A stretch of DNA of 64,000 nt from Caldilineaceae bacterium (GCA_019637645.1 JAHBVH010000012.1:66398-130397); one strand, 5' to 3'; positions 1 to 7,550 are shown, counted from the stretch's first letter. Translations and numbers: made by a program. The notes: generated by a model from the sequence alone, not told the origin.

Positions 1-712
1 TACGGATGGGTAGCCAGCGGCGCAAAAGGGTGTGAAAGCGTTGTAAGACGTAGCTGGTGGCGCCATTGGCGCGTAGGTCCTCGGTTGCGCCCAGATGTTC
101 GCCCAGAAAGCCATAGAACTCGGCATTGATCTGGCGCTCTTTTTCCCAAAAGGGCGTGGTCAGTTCACGGGTCCGCACCAGCAGAAACAAACCACCCAAT
201 GCGAAAAGGGTAAGCGCAAGACCCACCCGCCAATCCTCACGGTAGAGCAGAGCCAGCACACCGAGCATCAGCAGCAAGCTGCCAAGGATATTGATCGTAA
301 AGCGCGAGAAAAAGGTCGAAAGTTTGTTGATATCGCCATCAATACGCTCGATCAATTCACCTGGTGTATGTTGTTTATGAAAGGAGAGATCCAGTTTCAG
401 CACATGGGCCACCAGATCGAAACGCAGGGCATTGGTAGCAGTCCAAGCCACCTGTTCACTGAAATAAGTCGCGCCCACGGCCAATGCTTGGCTCACCAAG
501 GCAATGCCCAGGAAGAGCGCCGCCGCAACCACGAGATCACGATAGGCACCACCGCCGAGTGCGGCATCGATAAAATAGCGCATGATCTGGGGGTTGACCA
601 GCCGTAGCGCAATGCTACCCAAAAGAAAGCCAGCCATCCACACGGTTTGCCGTCGCTGCGGTGCTAGATAGGTTGCCAAGAGCTGATAATACTGCTTCAG
701 AGGTAATTTCAT
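1..712 (-). CDS. ABC transporter, fused permease/ATPase, N-terminal part (cut by window edge)
   Basis: The minus-strand frame starts at ATG 712 (MKLPLKQYYQLLATYLAP) and stays open to base 1, giving about 237 residues. Several hydrophobic segments are visible (for example near VWMAGFLLGSIAL and ILGSLLLMLGVLALL), together with the signature of the type-1 ABC exporter membrane domain: SFHKQHTPGELIERIDGDI, the intracellular-loop/coupling segment that precedes the nucleotide-binding domain. The ATPase half would lie beyond the window. The family exports lipids, drugs or peptides as dimers; the substrate cannot be told. A terminator-like hairpin at 745-782 lies 33 bases upstream of the start on the same strand, so read-through may be regulated. 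The fragment is clearly coding; the family call is strong and the function is open. Confidence 0.85.
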   Translation of the reverse strand, partial: MKLPLKQYYQLLATYLAPQRRQTVWMAGFLLGSIALRLVNPQIMRYFIDAALGGGAYRDLVVAAALFLGIALVSQALAVGATYFSEQVAWTATNALRFDLVAHVLKLDLSFHKQHTPGELIERIDGDINKLSTFFSRFTINILGSLLLMLGVLALLYREDWRVGLALTLFALGGLFLLVRTRELTTPFWEKERQINAEFYGFLGEHLGATEDLRANGATSYVLQRFHTLLRRWLPIR

Positions 713-744
713 GAGATTGCATCCAATTAGTAAAGTATACCAAT

Positions 745-782
745 CAAAAAACGGTCAGCGCAGAAGAGCCCGCGTGACCGTT
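745..782 (-). terminator. Rho-independent terminator-like hairpin in front of the ABC gene
   Basis: On the minus strand AACGGTCA (782-775) pairs with TGACCGTT (757-750) and is followed by a run of T (complement of A 745-751). It sits between the upstream RNA terminator (848-885) and the ABC start at 712. It could end a short leader transcript (attenuator) or be a backup terminator. Between the two terminators there is another small hairpin (TCTCC/GGAGA, about 809-822). Confidence 0.55.
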
Positions 783-847
783 GGCAATCTCAGCACCCCT
801 GCCGTAGGTCTCCCATGGAGAGATCAGCAGAAGAGTGCCCGTTTACC

Positions 848-885
848 AAAAAAAAACGGCCACGGAAGGAGTACCCCCGTGGCCG
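848..885 (-). terminator. Strong intrinsic terminator
   Basis: CGGCCACGG (minus, 885-877) pairs perfectly with CCGTGGCCG (865-857), followed by nine T on the minus strand (A-run 848-856). It ends the candidate RNA transcribed from the promoter near 1104-1133, and could also stop transcription from the ClC gene upstream. Confidence 0.8.
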
Positions 886-1098
886 CGCATAGCAAACAGT
901 GAACTGTTTATATATGTGGACAGTAGGCGCACTCCAACAAGGTCAGTACCCCCATGACGCCAGTAGGATACTTCACAAGCTGAGTTGTCATGAATCGAAC
1001 TTTATTCATGATGGCCTACTTTCACAAGCTTTCTTCTTGGCGATAAGCTTCTTAGAGAAGATCTCCCCGAATGGAGACGGCAAGAAGGAAATAATACT
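848..1098 (-). ncRNA. Candidate structured non-coding RNA, unassigned family
   Basis: A stretch of about 250 nt on the minus strand lies between a good sigma70-like promoter (-35 at 1133-1128, -10 at 1109-1104) and a strong intrinsic terminator (885-848). Many complementary segments are visible: CTTCTTG (1087-1081) with CAAGAAG (1039-1033), enclosing hairpins at 1062-1078 and 1048-1060; AGTAGGC (1020-1014) with GCCTACT (928-922), enclosing an 8-bp hairpin at 988-1011; AAACAG/CTGTTT at 894-909; and a possible closing stem GCGTAG/CTATGC between the 5' and 3' parts. I do not recognise tmRNA, RNase P, SRP, T-box or a known riboswitch core. A 33-codon ORF starting MNKVRFMTTQ (minus, from about 1012) lies inside but lacks a ribosome site, so RNA is preferred. 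The pairings come from inspection, not a folding program. Confidence 0.5.
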
Positions 1099-1103
1099 AC
1101 GCC

Positions 1104-1133
1104 AGTCTATCACTGCCACCTAGGGCCTGTCAA
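1104..1133 (-). promoter_or_regulatory. sigma70-like promoter of the candidate RNA
   Basis: On the minus strand TTGACA (1133-1128), an 18-bp spacer, then TAGACT (1109-1104). The -35 is a perfect match. It lies just downstream of the ClC stop codon and drives towards the terminator at 848-885, with no convincing gene between. Confidence 0.6.
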
Positions 1134-1190
1134 GTTCCAACTAAGTTTGTAAGCAAACTTGCAAATAGACGCGGCTTGTCCAGGTAAATG

Positions 1191-2834
1191 CTAAGTCTCT
1201 CCCCGTGTGGCGGCTTCGCAGCCGCGGCGCAGAATACTCAACGCGTTGGCCGCCTGGGGGGAGATCACCGCCGTGATCCGCATGTGGGGCAACAATTGCG
1301 TCGTGGCTGTCGGGATAAATTCATGCTCATCTTCATAGCAATTGACAATAATACAGCCAGGCGGGAGCGCCAATTCCTTGATCATTTTACCCATAAATGG
1401 GGCTCCCTCTTCGACGGTCATTTCGACGACAATTGGTTCTTTATAAACCGGGCGTAGCCCACCACGCACAAGGTCGCGCTCCAGCAATGCTTCATAGATG
1501 GGCAGCGTTTTCAGCCCCTCTGCCACGGCATACGCGGCAAAGCAGCTGACCAAGAGGGGTAGCATCTGACCATAATTGCCCGTCATCTCCAGAATCAGTA
1601 CAACGCCCGTCAGGGGAGCCCGCACAATCGCCGTAAAATACGCCGCCATGCCCACCACGGCAAAGACCGCTGGCTCTGGCGCAATGGCAGGCACAAGTTG
1701 CTGCGTGATCAGACCAACCGCTAGCCCTGCCAGGGCTCCCAAGACCAAGAGCGGTGCAAAAATCCCACCGGGAGCACCGGTGCCGTAGCTCACGAGCGAG
1801 AGACCAAAGCGCAACAAAAACCAGAAAGGGATCGCGGCCAACAGAAAATTACCCGCTAGGGCCTGTTCTGCCAAATGGTGGCCGCCGCCAACGGCCTGGG
1901 GGGAAAACCAAGCCAACAACCCCGCCAAAGCACCTACGAAGCCCGCCAAGGCAACCCGCACATGAGCAGGGATGCGATCAAAGAGATTGAGGGTAACGAT
2001 AATCCCCCAATTGAAGAGCACCCCCAACAGCCCCGCTATAATCCCCAACGCCACAAAGGCAGGCATGGCGGCGAGCGGCGGGGCCGCATAGCTGGGCACA
2101 CTAAAGACGGGCAGTTGACCAGTGGCAAAACGGGCCACAATATCGGCCACGGCAGCGGCCAAAAACGCCGCCCCAAAGACCACGGGCCGAAAATCCCGTT
2201 GCACCTCTTCCAGAATAAAGACCAACCCAGAGAGAGGCGCATTAAAAGCCGCCGCCAACCCCGCCCCCGCGCCAGACGCAATGAGCACCAGCCGATCCCG
2301 CGCCGAGGCATTGAGCCAGCGGGCAATGGCATCGCCGACGGCACCCCCCATTTGCACGGTTGGCCCTTCGCGCCCCAGGGCCATGCCACTGCCCAGCGCC
2401 AACATCCCCCCCAGCATCTTGATGGGAAGCACACGCCACCAGCGCAGTTCCCGCAGGCGGTGAAAGGTCGCCTTGAGGTGTGGAATACCACTGCCACTAG
2501 CTTCTGGGGCATAACGCCGCACCAGAAAGACCGATAGAGCCGCACCCACCGCGCCAAAACACACCGGTGCTAACCAACCCCATGTTGGACTCTGGTGTGC
2601 CCAAGCGAGTAGACTATTCCGGGTTAGATCGGCCCAGGTTAGCAAGAGCCGAAAGATCACAGCGACGATCCCAGCACAGAGCCCAACCAATGCCGACCGC
2701 GGAAAGAGGTGGCGGCGTTGTTGGCTAACGCTCAAATACTCTTGTAACTCCGAACGAGCCTGTGCCGTGGCCGCCGTCGCGGACGCAGGCATCTCCTCCT
2801 TTTCTTGAATCATGTTGCCTCTTTTCTTGCTCAT
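1191..2834 (-). CDS. ClC-family chloride channel / H+/Cl- antiporter with C-terminal RCK-type domain
   Basis: 547 residues. The membrane core carries all the ClC hallmarks: GSGIPH (about 114-119), GREGPT (154-159, including the gating glutamate E156), GGIFAP in the second half, and FILEE (209-210), whose glutamate marks proton-coupled exchangers rather than pure channels. The last 80 or so residues (VVEMTVEEGAPFMGKMIKEL onwards) resemble a TrkA-C/RCK-C ligand-binding domain. It would sit in the cytoplasmic membrane and exchange chloride for protons. No fluoride-type ClC signature or fluoride riboswitch was seen. The start is uncertain: ATG 2834 has no obvious ribosome site, while ATG 2813 (MIQEKEEM) follows AAGAGGCAAC and may be the true start. 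Confidence 0.93.
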   Translation of the reverse strand: MSKKRGNMIQEKEEMPASATAATAQARSELQEYLSVSQQRRHLFPRSALVGLCAGIVAVIFRLLLTWADLTRNSLLAWAHQSPTWGWLAPVCFGAVGAALSVFLVRRYAPEASGSGIPHLKATFHRLRELRWWRVLPIKMLGGMLALGSGMALGREGPTVQMGGAVGDAIARWLNASARDRLVLIASGAGAGLAAAFNAPLSGLVFILEEVQRDFRPVVFGAAFLAAAVADIVARFATGQLPVFSVPSYAAPPLAAMPAFVALGIIAGLLGVLFNWGIIVTLNLFDRIPAHVRVALAGFVGALAGLLAWFSPQAVGGGHHLAEQALAGNFLLAAIPFWFLLRFGLSLVSYGTGAPGGIFAPLLVLGALAGLAVGLITQQLVPAIAPEPAVFAVVGMAAYFTAIVRAPLTGVVLILEMTGNYGQMLPLLVSCFAAYAVAEGLKTLPIYEALLERDLVRGGLRPVYKEPIVVEMTVEEGAPFMGKMIKELALPPGCIIVNCYEDEHEFIPTATTQLLPHMRITAVISPQAANALSILRRGCEAATRGET

Positions 2835-3023
2835 AAAATTTGGTTTTCATGAGCGCGCGTCGGCTGTCGAGTCAGGCTACTACTTGGCGCGTCTATACCC
2901 CAGGCGGAGTTACCTGAGGGTGCGCATTCACCGAATCCCCACCTGAATTACGCTTGTACTAGGCTTCGCTACACCGGTGCGCGTTGACCGATAAACCATC
3001 CATCCTGGCATGACATAAACTTG

Positions 3024-3074
3024 GTAGGCGTTACGCGCTTGGCCGGGCCGACCAAGCGCGTAACGCCTACTTTT
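3024..3074. repeat. Intergenic inverted repeat, terminator-like
   Basis: GTAGGCGTTACGCGCTTGG (3024-3042) is perfectly complementary to 3052-3070 (19 bp), followed by TTTTG. A related half (TAGGCGTTACGCACTTGG) occurs at about 53265-53283, so this is one copy of a dispersed repeat as well as a possible terminator. The rest of 2835-3161 shows no gene. Confidence 0.7.
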
Positions 3075-3161
3075 GTTCTATTGTACATAAAGAAGTGCAA
3101 TTGTAGAATTCTGCTAAGGATCAAGCACCCAAGCAGCAGTCAACTAGCCGCCAACCTTTGC

Positions 3162-3650
3162 TTATTCGGTGTGCTCAGTCCGTAGGCGCTGTTTTAACAT
3201 GAGGGCAAGGGCGTGGGCAACTTTCAGGAGATTGGGTTGGGATGCATAGTCGATGGTGGCGGATAGCAGTGTTGCTTGTTGTTCCAACCGAGTCAGCTGC
3301 ATGATGGTGCGTTCCCGCACCACAAACAAGGCCCGGTTGGTTGCTGCTGCCTGCAGAAATACCGCCACGCGTGGGTCATCTTCAATGCGCAAAAAAGCCG
3401 CAGCGCTACAAGGCAGCACAACACAAATCGCCTGCTCGGCAAGCAAAAGGGCTTCACTCAGGGTCAGATCCGAGGAAAGGGCCACCCCATGAAACCCCGC
3501 GGCCTGTGGACCCACGAGTCCAACCACCTTCACGAGCAAGCCCTGCTGGCGTAATCCGGCGGTAAAGACTACCGCAGCGGTTTCATCGAAAGAAGTACCC
3601 CAAAAAACAAAGGTGTAGCGGCCCTTTTTCACTTGCTGCGCTCGGTTCAT
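3162..3650 (-). CDS. DJ-1/PfpI-like domain protein (hypothetical)
   Basis: 162 residues, no signal peptide. The pattern FVFWGTSFDETAAVVFTAGL, then GLLVKVVGLVG, then GVALSSDLTLSEA follows the DJ-1/PfpI fold: beta strand, acidic residue-E-T/A helix, second strand, then S.DL.L.EA. The usual nucleophilic cysteine region appears as AICVVLPCSAAAFLRIEDDP, with a cysteine (C of LPCSAAA) near the expected elbow, but the sequence around it is not the classic one, so enzymatic activity (glyoxalase/peptidase/amidase) is doubtful. Genes of this kind sometimes act as ligand-binding modules. Ribosome site weak. The family call rests on pattern only. Confidence 0.7.
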   Translation of the reverse strand: MNRAQQVKKGRYTFVFWGTSFDETAAVVFTAGLRQQGLLVKVVGLVGPQAAGFHGVALSSDLTLSEALLLAEQAICVVLPCSAAAFLRIEDDPRVAVFLQAAATNRALFVVRERTIMQLTRLEQQATLLSATIDYASQPNLLKVAHALALMLKQRLRTEHTE

Positions 3651-3964
3651 CGCTGGATATCCATTTCTAGCGTAGCTACGCCATGGTGTCGTTGCTGTAG
3701 CGGCAAAGCTGATCAGCGCTATGACCGATCAGGGGTAGCAACCACCGCGTGCGGTGACCTATCCGCTTGATAACAAAGGTCTATCTCTAGCTAGCATAGC
3801 AGGAAAGCCAACAGTGAACCTCTGGAAACTCTCTAAGCTTAAAGGTGCGTTTGCCTGGATATCCTAGTTTTCTTTGATTGTTTCTCCCGCAAAAATATGC
3901 TATCCTATAAAAGAATTCTCACTTACGCCCAACAGTAAGGTTTCAAAACCCAGAAAACTCCGCT
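3651..3964. other. Intergenic region holding the STAND-gene promoter
   Basis: No ORF. The last 90 bases carry the promoter listed separately; the rest has short inverted repeats (for example GATCAGCGCTATGACCGATC at 3711-3730) but nothing assignable. Confidence 0.5.
3878..3906 (+). promoter_or_regulatory. Putative promoter of the HTH-STAND gene
   Basis: TTGTTT (3878-3883), 17-bp spacer, TATCCT (3901-3906), about 60 bases before the ATG at 3965. The same -35 (TTGTTT) and spacing occur in front of the TPR gene (5950-5978), suggesting co-regulation within the island. Confidence 0.45.
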
Positions 3965-5383
3965 ATGGCCGCAACGACAGCAACCGCAATACCGACACCT
4001 GATCAGGTGCGCGAAGCTTTGAAGCATTGGTACAGCACCGATAGCCAAGGCACCCTGACCATGCTCTATCAGTTTCGTCAACTCGAACGCGAACTAGGCC
4101 GCAATTCCCGTCATGTCACGAATCAATTACTCTTGGCCGCCATGGAGAGCTTGCAAGCCAAAGATCCGCAGGCACACCACTTCCTCCTTGCCCGCTTCTT
4201 GGATAAGCGCTCGATCAGCCAGCTCGCCAACCAGTTCAGCGTGGCCGAAAGCACGATCTATGCCTTGCAGAGTAAAGCCATTGAACAGGTCGCGGGGATC
4301 TTGGAGGAACGCGAAAGCCAAGTCCGTGTTGCCCAATATCATCGCTTGCAAGAGCGGCTAGAGGCGCCCACCTATCTCCAGTTAGTGGGAGTTGAGGAAT
4401 ACGTCAGCCATCTATTTCACCTGCTGGAAGCCCCGCAAGCTCCCTGGCTCTTTGCCCTCGAAGGGTTGGGGGGCCTAGGCAAAACAGCCTTGGCCGACAC
4501 CCTCCTGCGCCAGTTTATTGAACGAGGTGCCTACGACGAAGTGGCGTGGGTCAGTGCGCGGCAAGCCTATTTCAATTTGGGTGGTGCAATCCGCGCCGTC
4601 GCCGAGCCCGCGTTGACCAGCGAAGCGTTGATCGAGGCGCTGGTACGCCAACTCATGCCTGAATTGGTCCACCCGACGGTGCACCAAGCGCGCGAAGTTC
4701 AGAGCAAGTTGCGTGCTCGGCTCAAACAACTGCCCCACCTGATTGTCATTGACAATCTCGAGACGCTGTTGGATGTAGAAAGTCTGCTGCCTCTCTTACA
4801 GGATTTGGCTAATCCTTCCAAATTTTTATTGACTTCCCGCGTTGGCCTCTATAATGCGCCGAATATCCACCATTTCAAAATTCCCGAACTCAGCGCAGCC
4901 AATGCCTACCAGCTGATCCGCCAGGAAGCCAAGGTGAGCAACTTGCCGGCATTGGCCGCGGCCACCGACGCCGAACTCCAGCCGATCTATGCAACGGCAG
5001 GCGGCAACCCGCTGGCCCTGCGGCTCATTGTAGGCCAGACCCACATCTACACCTTATCGTCGATCTTGGCCCATTTACAGGCCGCGCGCGGACAAGCCGC
5101 TGAACAGCTCTATACCTTTATCTATTGGCACGCTTGGCAAAGTTTAGATAGCCAGAGCCAAGATGTGCTCTTGATCATGCCGCTGGTAAATCCACAGGGG
5201 GATGAAGCCGAAGTGATTGCCGATGTTGGCGAGTTCCCCCTTGATGATGTGCGCAAAGCGCTCAATCAACTGGTGACCCTCAACTTGATCGACACGCGTG
5301 GCACCTTCCATGACCGGCGCTACACGATCCACGGTCTGACGCGCACCTTCTTACACGAACAAATCTTACGTCGGCAACCGTAG
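3965..5383 (+). CDS. STAND-type (NB-ARC-like) ATPase with N-terminal sigma70-region-4-like HTH
   Basis: 472 residues. Residues about 70-115 (FLDKRSISQLANQFSVAEST) form a helix-turn-helix resembling sigma region 4. They are followed by an NB-ARC/STAND NTPase: Walker A GLGGLGKTAL with K173, Walker B LIVIDNLE with D263, sensor LLTSR, a GLPL-type GGNPLALRL, and near the C-terminus IHGLTRTF in the position of the MHD motif. There is no long repeat sensor domain, so it is shorter than typical STAND regulators. Expected behaviour: nucleotide-switched, DNA-binding signal transducer in the cytoplasm. It begins the 4-13 kb signalling island, has its own promoter and no operon partner downstream on the same strand for 600 bases. 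Confidence 0.88.
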   Translation: MAATTATAIPTPDQVREALKHWYSTDSQGTLTMLYQFRQLERELGRNSRHVTNQLLLAAMESLQAKDPQAHHFLLARFLDKRSISQLANQFSVAESTIYALQSKAIEQVAGILEERESQVRVAQYHRLQERLEAPTYLQLVGVEEYVSHLFHLLEAPQAPWLFALEGLGGLGKTALADTLLRQFIERGAYDEVAWVSARQAYFNLGGAIRAVAEPALTSEALIEALVRQLMPELVHPTVHQAREVQSKLRARLKQLPHLIVIDNLETLLDVESLLPLLQDLANPSKFLLTSRVGLYNAPNIHHFKIPELSAANAYQLIRQEAKVSNLPALAAATDAELQPIYATAGGNPLALRLIVGQTHIYTLSSILAHLQAARGQAAEQLYTFIYWHAWQSLDSQSQDVLLIMPLVNPQGDEAEVIADVGEFPLDDVRKALNQLVTLNLIDTRGTFHDRRYTIHGLTRTFLHEQILRRQP

Positions 5384-5590
5384 CGGAACGCGAAAAAGAG
5401 AAGAGAGAAGCGAGGAGAGCCAAAGGAGCACCTTGCGCAGACGGCTGAAAACGGCGAAGAAGTAGCGGTGGGCTGGCAGCGGTTGGGAACGCACGCAAGC
5501 TACCAACCCTTTTCATCCGTAGCGGTGCACTTATCTCCTGGGGCGGAACGGGTTCAATTGTTGCCGCAATTCAGCATGCAGAATGCGTGC

Positions 5591-5754
5591 TTAGCAACCA
5601 CCACCTGGATGTTCACAAGCAAACACCGCGGTTGTGAGAGTGGTATTCGCCATGCTATCCAAAATGATAGGTGCATAGGATGCACTAAATGCCAAGATGG
5701 CAGCTAGCACACACAACAGCAAACGGCGGCGGCATGAAGCAATACAGATTTCAT
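5591..5754 (-). pseudogene. Frameshifted copy of the small secreted peptide gene
   Basis: From ATG 5754 (good site AGGAGATCCTC) to TAA 5591 there are 164 bases, one short of the 165 of the intact paralogue at 7331-7495. In the ATG frame translation stops after 16 codons. In the next frame it reads RRRLLLCVLAAILAFSASYA, then PIILDSM, and ends FACEHPGGGC, closely matching the intact peptide. A single missing base near the GCCGCCGCC stretch explains the break. It may be a recent frameshift, a sequencing error or, less likely, recoding. Confidence 0.7.
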
Positions 5755-5949
5755 GAGGATCTCCTGTTGAGCTTTATCAAAAATAGACCGTGGTGAAGAT
5801 TGAGAACAGGAACGGTGAACTTTGTTCCTATAGCCCTAACCATAGCATCACCACAGAGATGTGTCAAATGATTTTTTAGAGTGATCCTATAGTAGGAACC
5901 CAACAAAAGACAAAACCTATTGAAAACCTACTGAAAATCGATACACCTA

Positions 5950-5978
5950 TTGTTTCGCGAATCAGGCTGTGCTATGCT
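5950..5978 (+). promoter_or_regulatory. Putative promoter of the TPR gene
   Basis: TTGTTT (5950-5955), 17-bp spacer, TATGCT (5973-5978), 32 bases before the ATG at 6011. It matches the promoter of the STAND gene in -35 and spacing. The remainder of 5384-6010 holds only the frameshifted peptide copy. Confidence 0.5.
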
Positions 5979-6010
5979 AGAAAATAACGTACCATGGCAT
6001 AGCTCTATTC

Positions 6011-7258
6011 ATGGCAGGAGTACGCATAACAGTGATAGGCGCAGAAAATCTAGCAAATCCACATTTGAAGCGTTTTCGACACTTTCTGGCGCGCAGCATC
6101 GCCGTTGCCCAACAGCGGATTCAAGCAGAAGGGAACGATGCGCCCATTTCGCCCGAAGCACGGGAGCGCGCCCAGAATGTGCTGAGCTATGCCCTGCAAG
6201 AGACCGAAGCTTGGTCCGAGACGCGTGAGCTTCTCTTGACAATGGCTCCGAAAATGGAGATGGCAGGGTATCGCAATGAGTGGCTGCAATATCTTATGGA
6301 GGGTTTGAGCAAAAGTTACCAACAGGGCGATCAACAAGCCGAAGCAGAGCTGCAGTTCCAATGTGGCTATTTGTACCGACTCATGAATCGATATGAGCAA
6401 GCGCAGGTGCTACTTCTGGCAAGCGCTGAGCACTATGCAAGTCTAGGCGAAACGATCAATCAGGCTCGCTCGCTCAACCAATTGGCCTATTTGGCTTGGC
6501 AGCAACATCAATACAGTAAAGTAGAAACATGGGCACAACAGGCCTTAGCCCTACTCGATGAAACAACCTTAGAACGCGCAATGAGTTTGTCCGCATTAGG
6601 TTTGGCTGCCGCTGAGCAAGCTCGTTGGTCAGAATCAGAGCGTTATCATCGCGATGCCCTTCAAATTAGAACTAAGCATGATAATCAACGCCTGATGGCC
6701 TGGAGCCAACAAAATTTGGGGTATGCATTGAGCGGACAAGGGCAATATGCTGAGGCAACGGCCTATTACGAGCTTGCTATCGCAAAGTTGACCAAACTCA
6801 ATGATCCGGCACATTGTGCCATCGTGCAAATGAATCTTGGCATTGTCTATTGGTTCGAGGGGAAAACAGAGAAGGCAGCAGAAATCTACTCCGCCGCCGA
6901 GTCCACTTTTCGCCATATTTCTGATGACCTAAACTTGGCTAAAGTGCTTACCTGTAAAGGATTGAATTTTCATACATTACAGCAGTGGTCACAGGCAGAA
7001 TCGGCATTTCTTGCCAGTAGTCGTCTATTCCATAAGCTGGGTGATTATAGCGAATATCTGAATGCACTTGATGGACTTGGCATCAGCTATCTTGAACAAG
7101 AGCGTTATAGCAAAGCACTTGTTATTTTTGAGTCAATTAGATTACATCTACCAGAGGTTGCCGGGACACGCTCGTATCGCCCTTTGTCAGAAGCCGTTCC
7201 TCGTCAATTAGAGCAAGCAAAACTGGGCAGAGATAACACTAGCATAGTTACCTATTGA
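6011..7258 (+). CDS. TPR-repeat protein
   Basis: 415 residues, no signal peptide or membrane segment. From about residue 100 to 390 it consists of tetratricopeptide repeats, recognisable by G-Y/L-A..G.Y..A pairs such as FQCGYLYRLMNRYEQAQVLL, NLGYALSGQGQYAEATAYYE and NLGIVYWFEGKTEKAAEIYS. The N-terminal 90 residues are helical without a recognisable DNA-binding motif. TPR proteins of this size act as peptide or protein receptors. Its neighbours are small secreted-peptide genes on the opposite strand on both sides (5591-5754 and 7331-7495), which suggests, but does not prove, peptide sensing as in RRNPP regulators. The start lacks a strong ribosome site; only about 25 bases separate it from the predicted transcription start. 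Confidence 0.85.
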   Translation: MAGVRITVIGAENLANPHLKRFRHFLARSIAVAQQRIQAEGNDAPISPEARERAQNVLSYALQETEAWSETRELLLTMAPKMEMAGYRNEWLQYLMEGLSKSYQQGDQQAEAELQFQCGYLYRLMNRYEQAQVLLLASAEHYASLGETINQARSLNQLAYLAWQQHQYSKVETWAQQALALLDETTLERAMSLSALGLAAAEQARWSESERYHRDALQIRTKHDNQRLMAWSQQNLGYALSGQGQYAEATAYYELAIAKLTKLNDPAHCAIVQMNLGIVYWFEGKTEKAAEIYSAAESTFRHISDDLNLAKVLTCKGLNFHTLQQWSQAESAFLASSRLFHKLGDYSEYLNALDGLGISYLEQERYSKALVIFESIRLHLPEVAGTRSYRPLSEAVPRQLEQAKLGRDNTSIVTY

Positions 7259-7261
7259 ACA

Positions 7262-7324
7262 AGCATAAGGCCATCATGTTCGAAAGCCGTTCTGTTGGCG
7301 GTTCCACCATGATGGCCTTATGCT
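7262..7324. terminator. 17-bp inverted repeat between convergent TPR and peptide genes
   Basis: AGCATAAGGCCATCATG (7262-7278) is perfectly complementary to 7308-7324, with a 29-base loop. It begins 3 bases after the TPR stop codon and ends 6 bases before the stop of the minus-strand peptide gene, so it probably terminates both transcripts. There is no long T-run. Confidence 0.6.
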
Positions 7325-7330
7325 AGAAGT

Positions 7331-7495
7331 TTAACAACCACCACCAGGCGGTGTACAAGCAAAGGCTGCGGGGGTCAGGTTGGTGCCTGCCACGCTATCG
7401 AGTACGGTGGGCGCATAGGCTGCGCTCAGGGCCAGGATGGCAGCAAAGGCCAGCAACAGCAAGCGATGGCGCAGGGTCGATAAAGTGAATTTCAT
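7331..7495 (-). CDS. Small secreted peptide precursor ending in PPGGGC
   Basis: 54 residues: MKFTLSTLRHR, a hydrophobic core LLLLAFAAILALSAAYA, then a short mature part ending FACTPPGGGC. The N-terminus has the charge, hydrophobic stretch and A-x-A-like site of a signal peptide, leaving about 25 residues. Ribosome site AGGAG nine bases before ATG 7495. The same peptide type occurs, frameshifted, at 5591-5754, and the C-terminal (P)GGGC with the upstream FAC is conserved, so selection acts on that end. The gene is divergent from the ATPase-winged-helix regulator (7749) and convergent with the TPR gene. Possible roles: signalling peptide or RiPP-like precursor; no homologue is known to me. Confidence 0.65.
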   Translation of the reverse strand: MKFTLSTLRHRLLLLAFAAILALSAAYAPTVLDSVAGTNLTPAAFACTPPGGGC

Positions 7496-7537
7496 GGGAA
7501 TAGCTCCTATTCAGCTAGCGATTGAGCTCCATTGAGC

Positions 7538-7550
7538 GTGGGAGTCCCAC
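7538..7550. promoter_or_regulatory. Short palindrome upstream of the peptide gene
   Basis: GTGGGA-G-TCCCAC lies 43 bases upstream of the peptide start at 7495 (minus strand), in the divergent region. It could be an operator; there is no other support. Confidence 0.25.

Noticed and set aside
781..830. GGGGTGCTGAGA on the minus strand, reminiscent of a TPP-riboswitch core
   Set aside because: The second conserved half of the TPP aptamer is missing and the downstream gene is an ABC exporter fragment.
899..1123. Plus-strand ORF of 74 codons and a minus-strand 33-codon ORF (MNKVRFMTTQ...) inside the RNA region
   Set aside because: Neither has a ribosome site; the stretch is better explained as a structured RNA with its own promoter and terminator.
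2122..2463. Long plus-strand ORFs opposite the ClC gene, and similar shadows in other genes
   Set aside because: Composition and lack of ribosome sites mark them as reading-frame shadows of the real genes.
2835..3010. Fluoride riboswitch before the ClC gene
   Set aside because: The expected GGNGATGG and CTGATGRCTCCTAC elements are absent; the ClC keeps chloride-type motifs.
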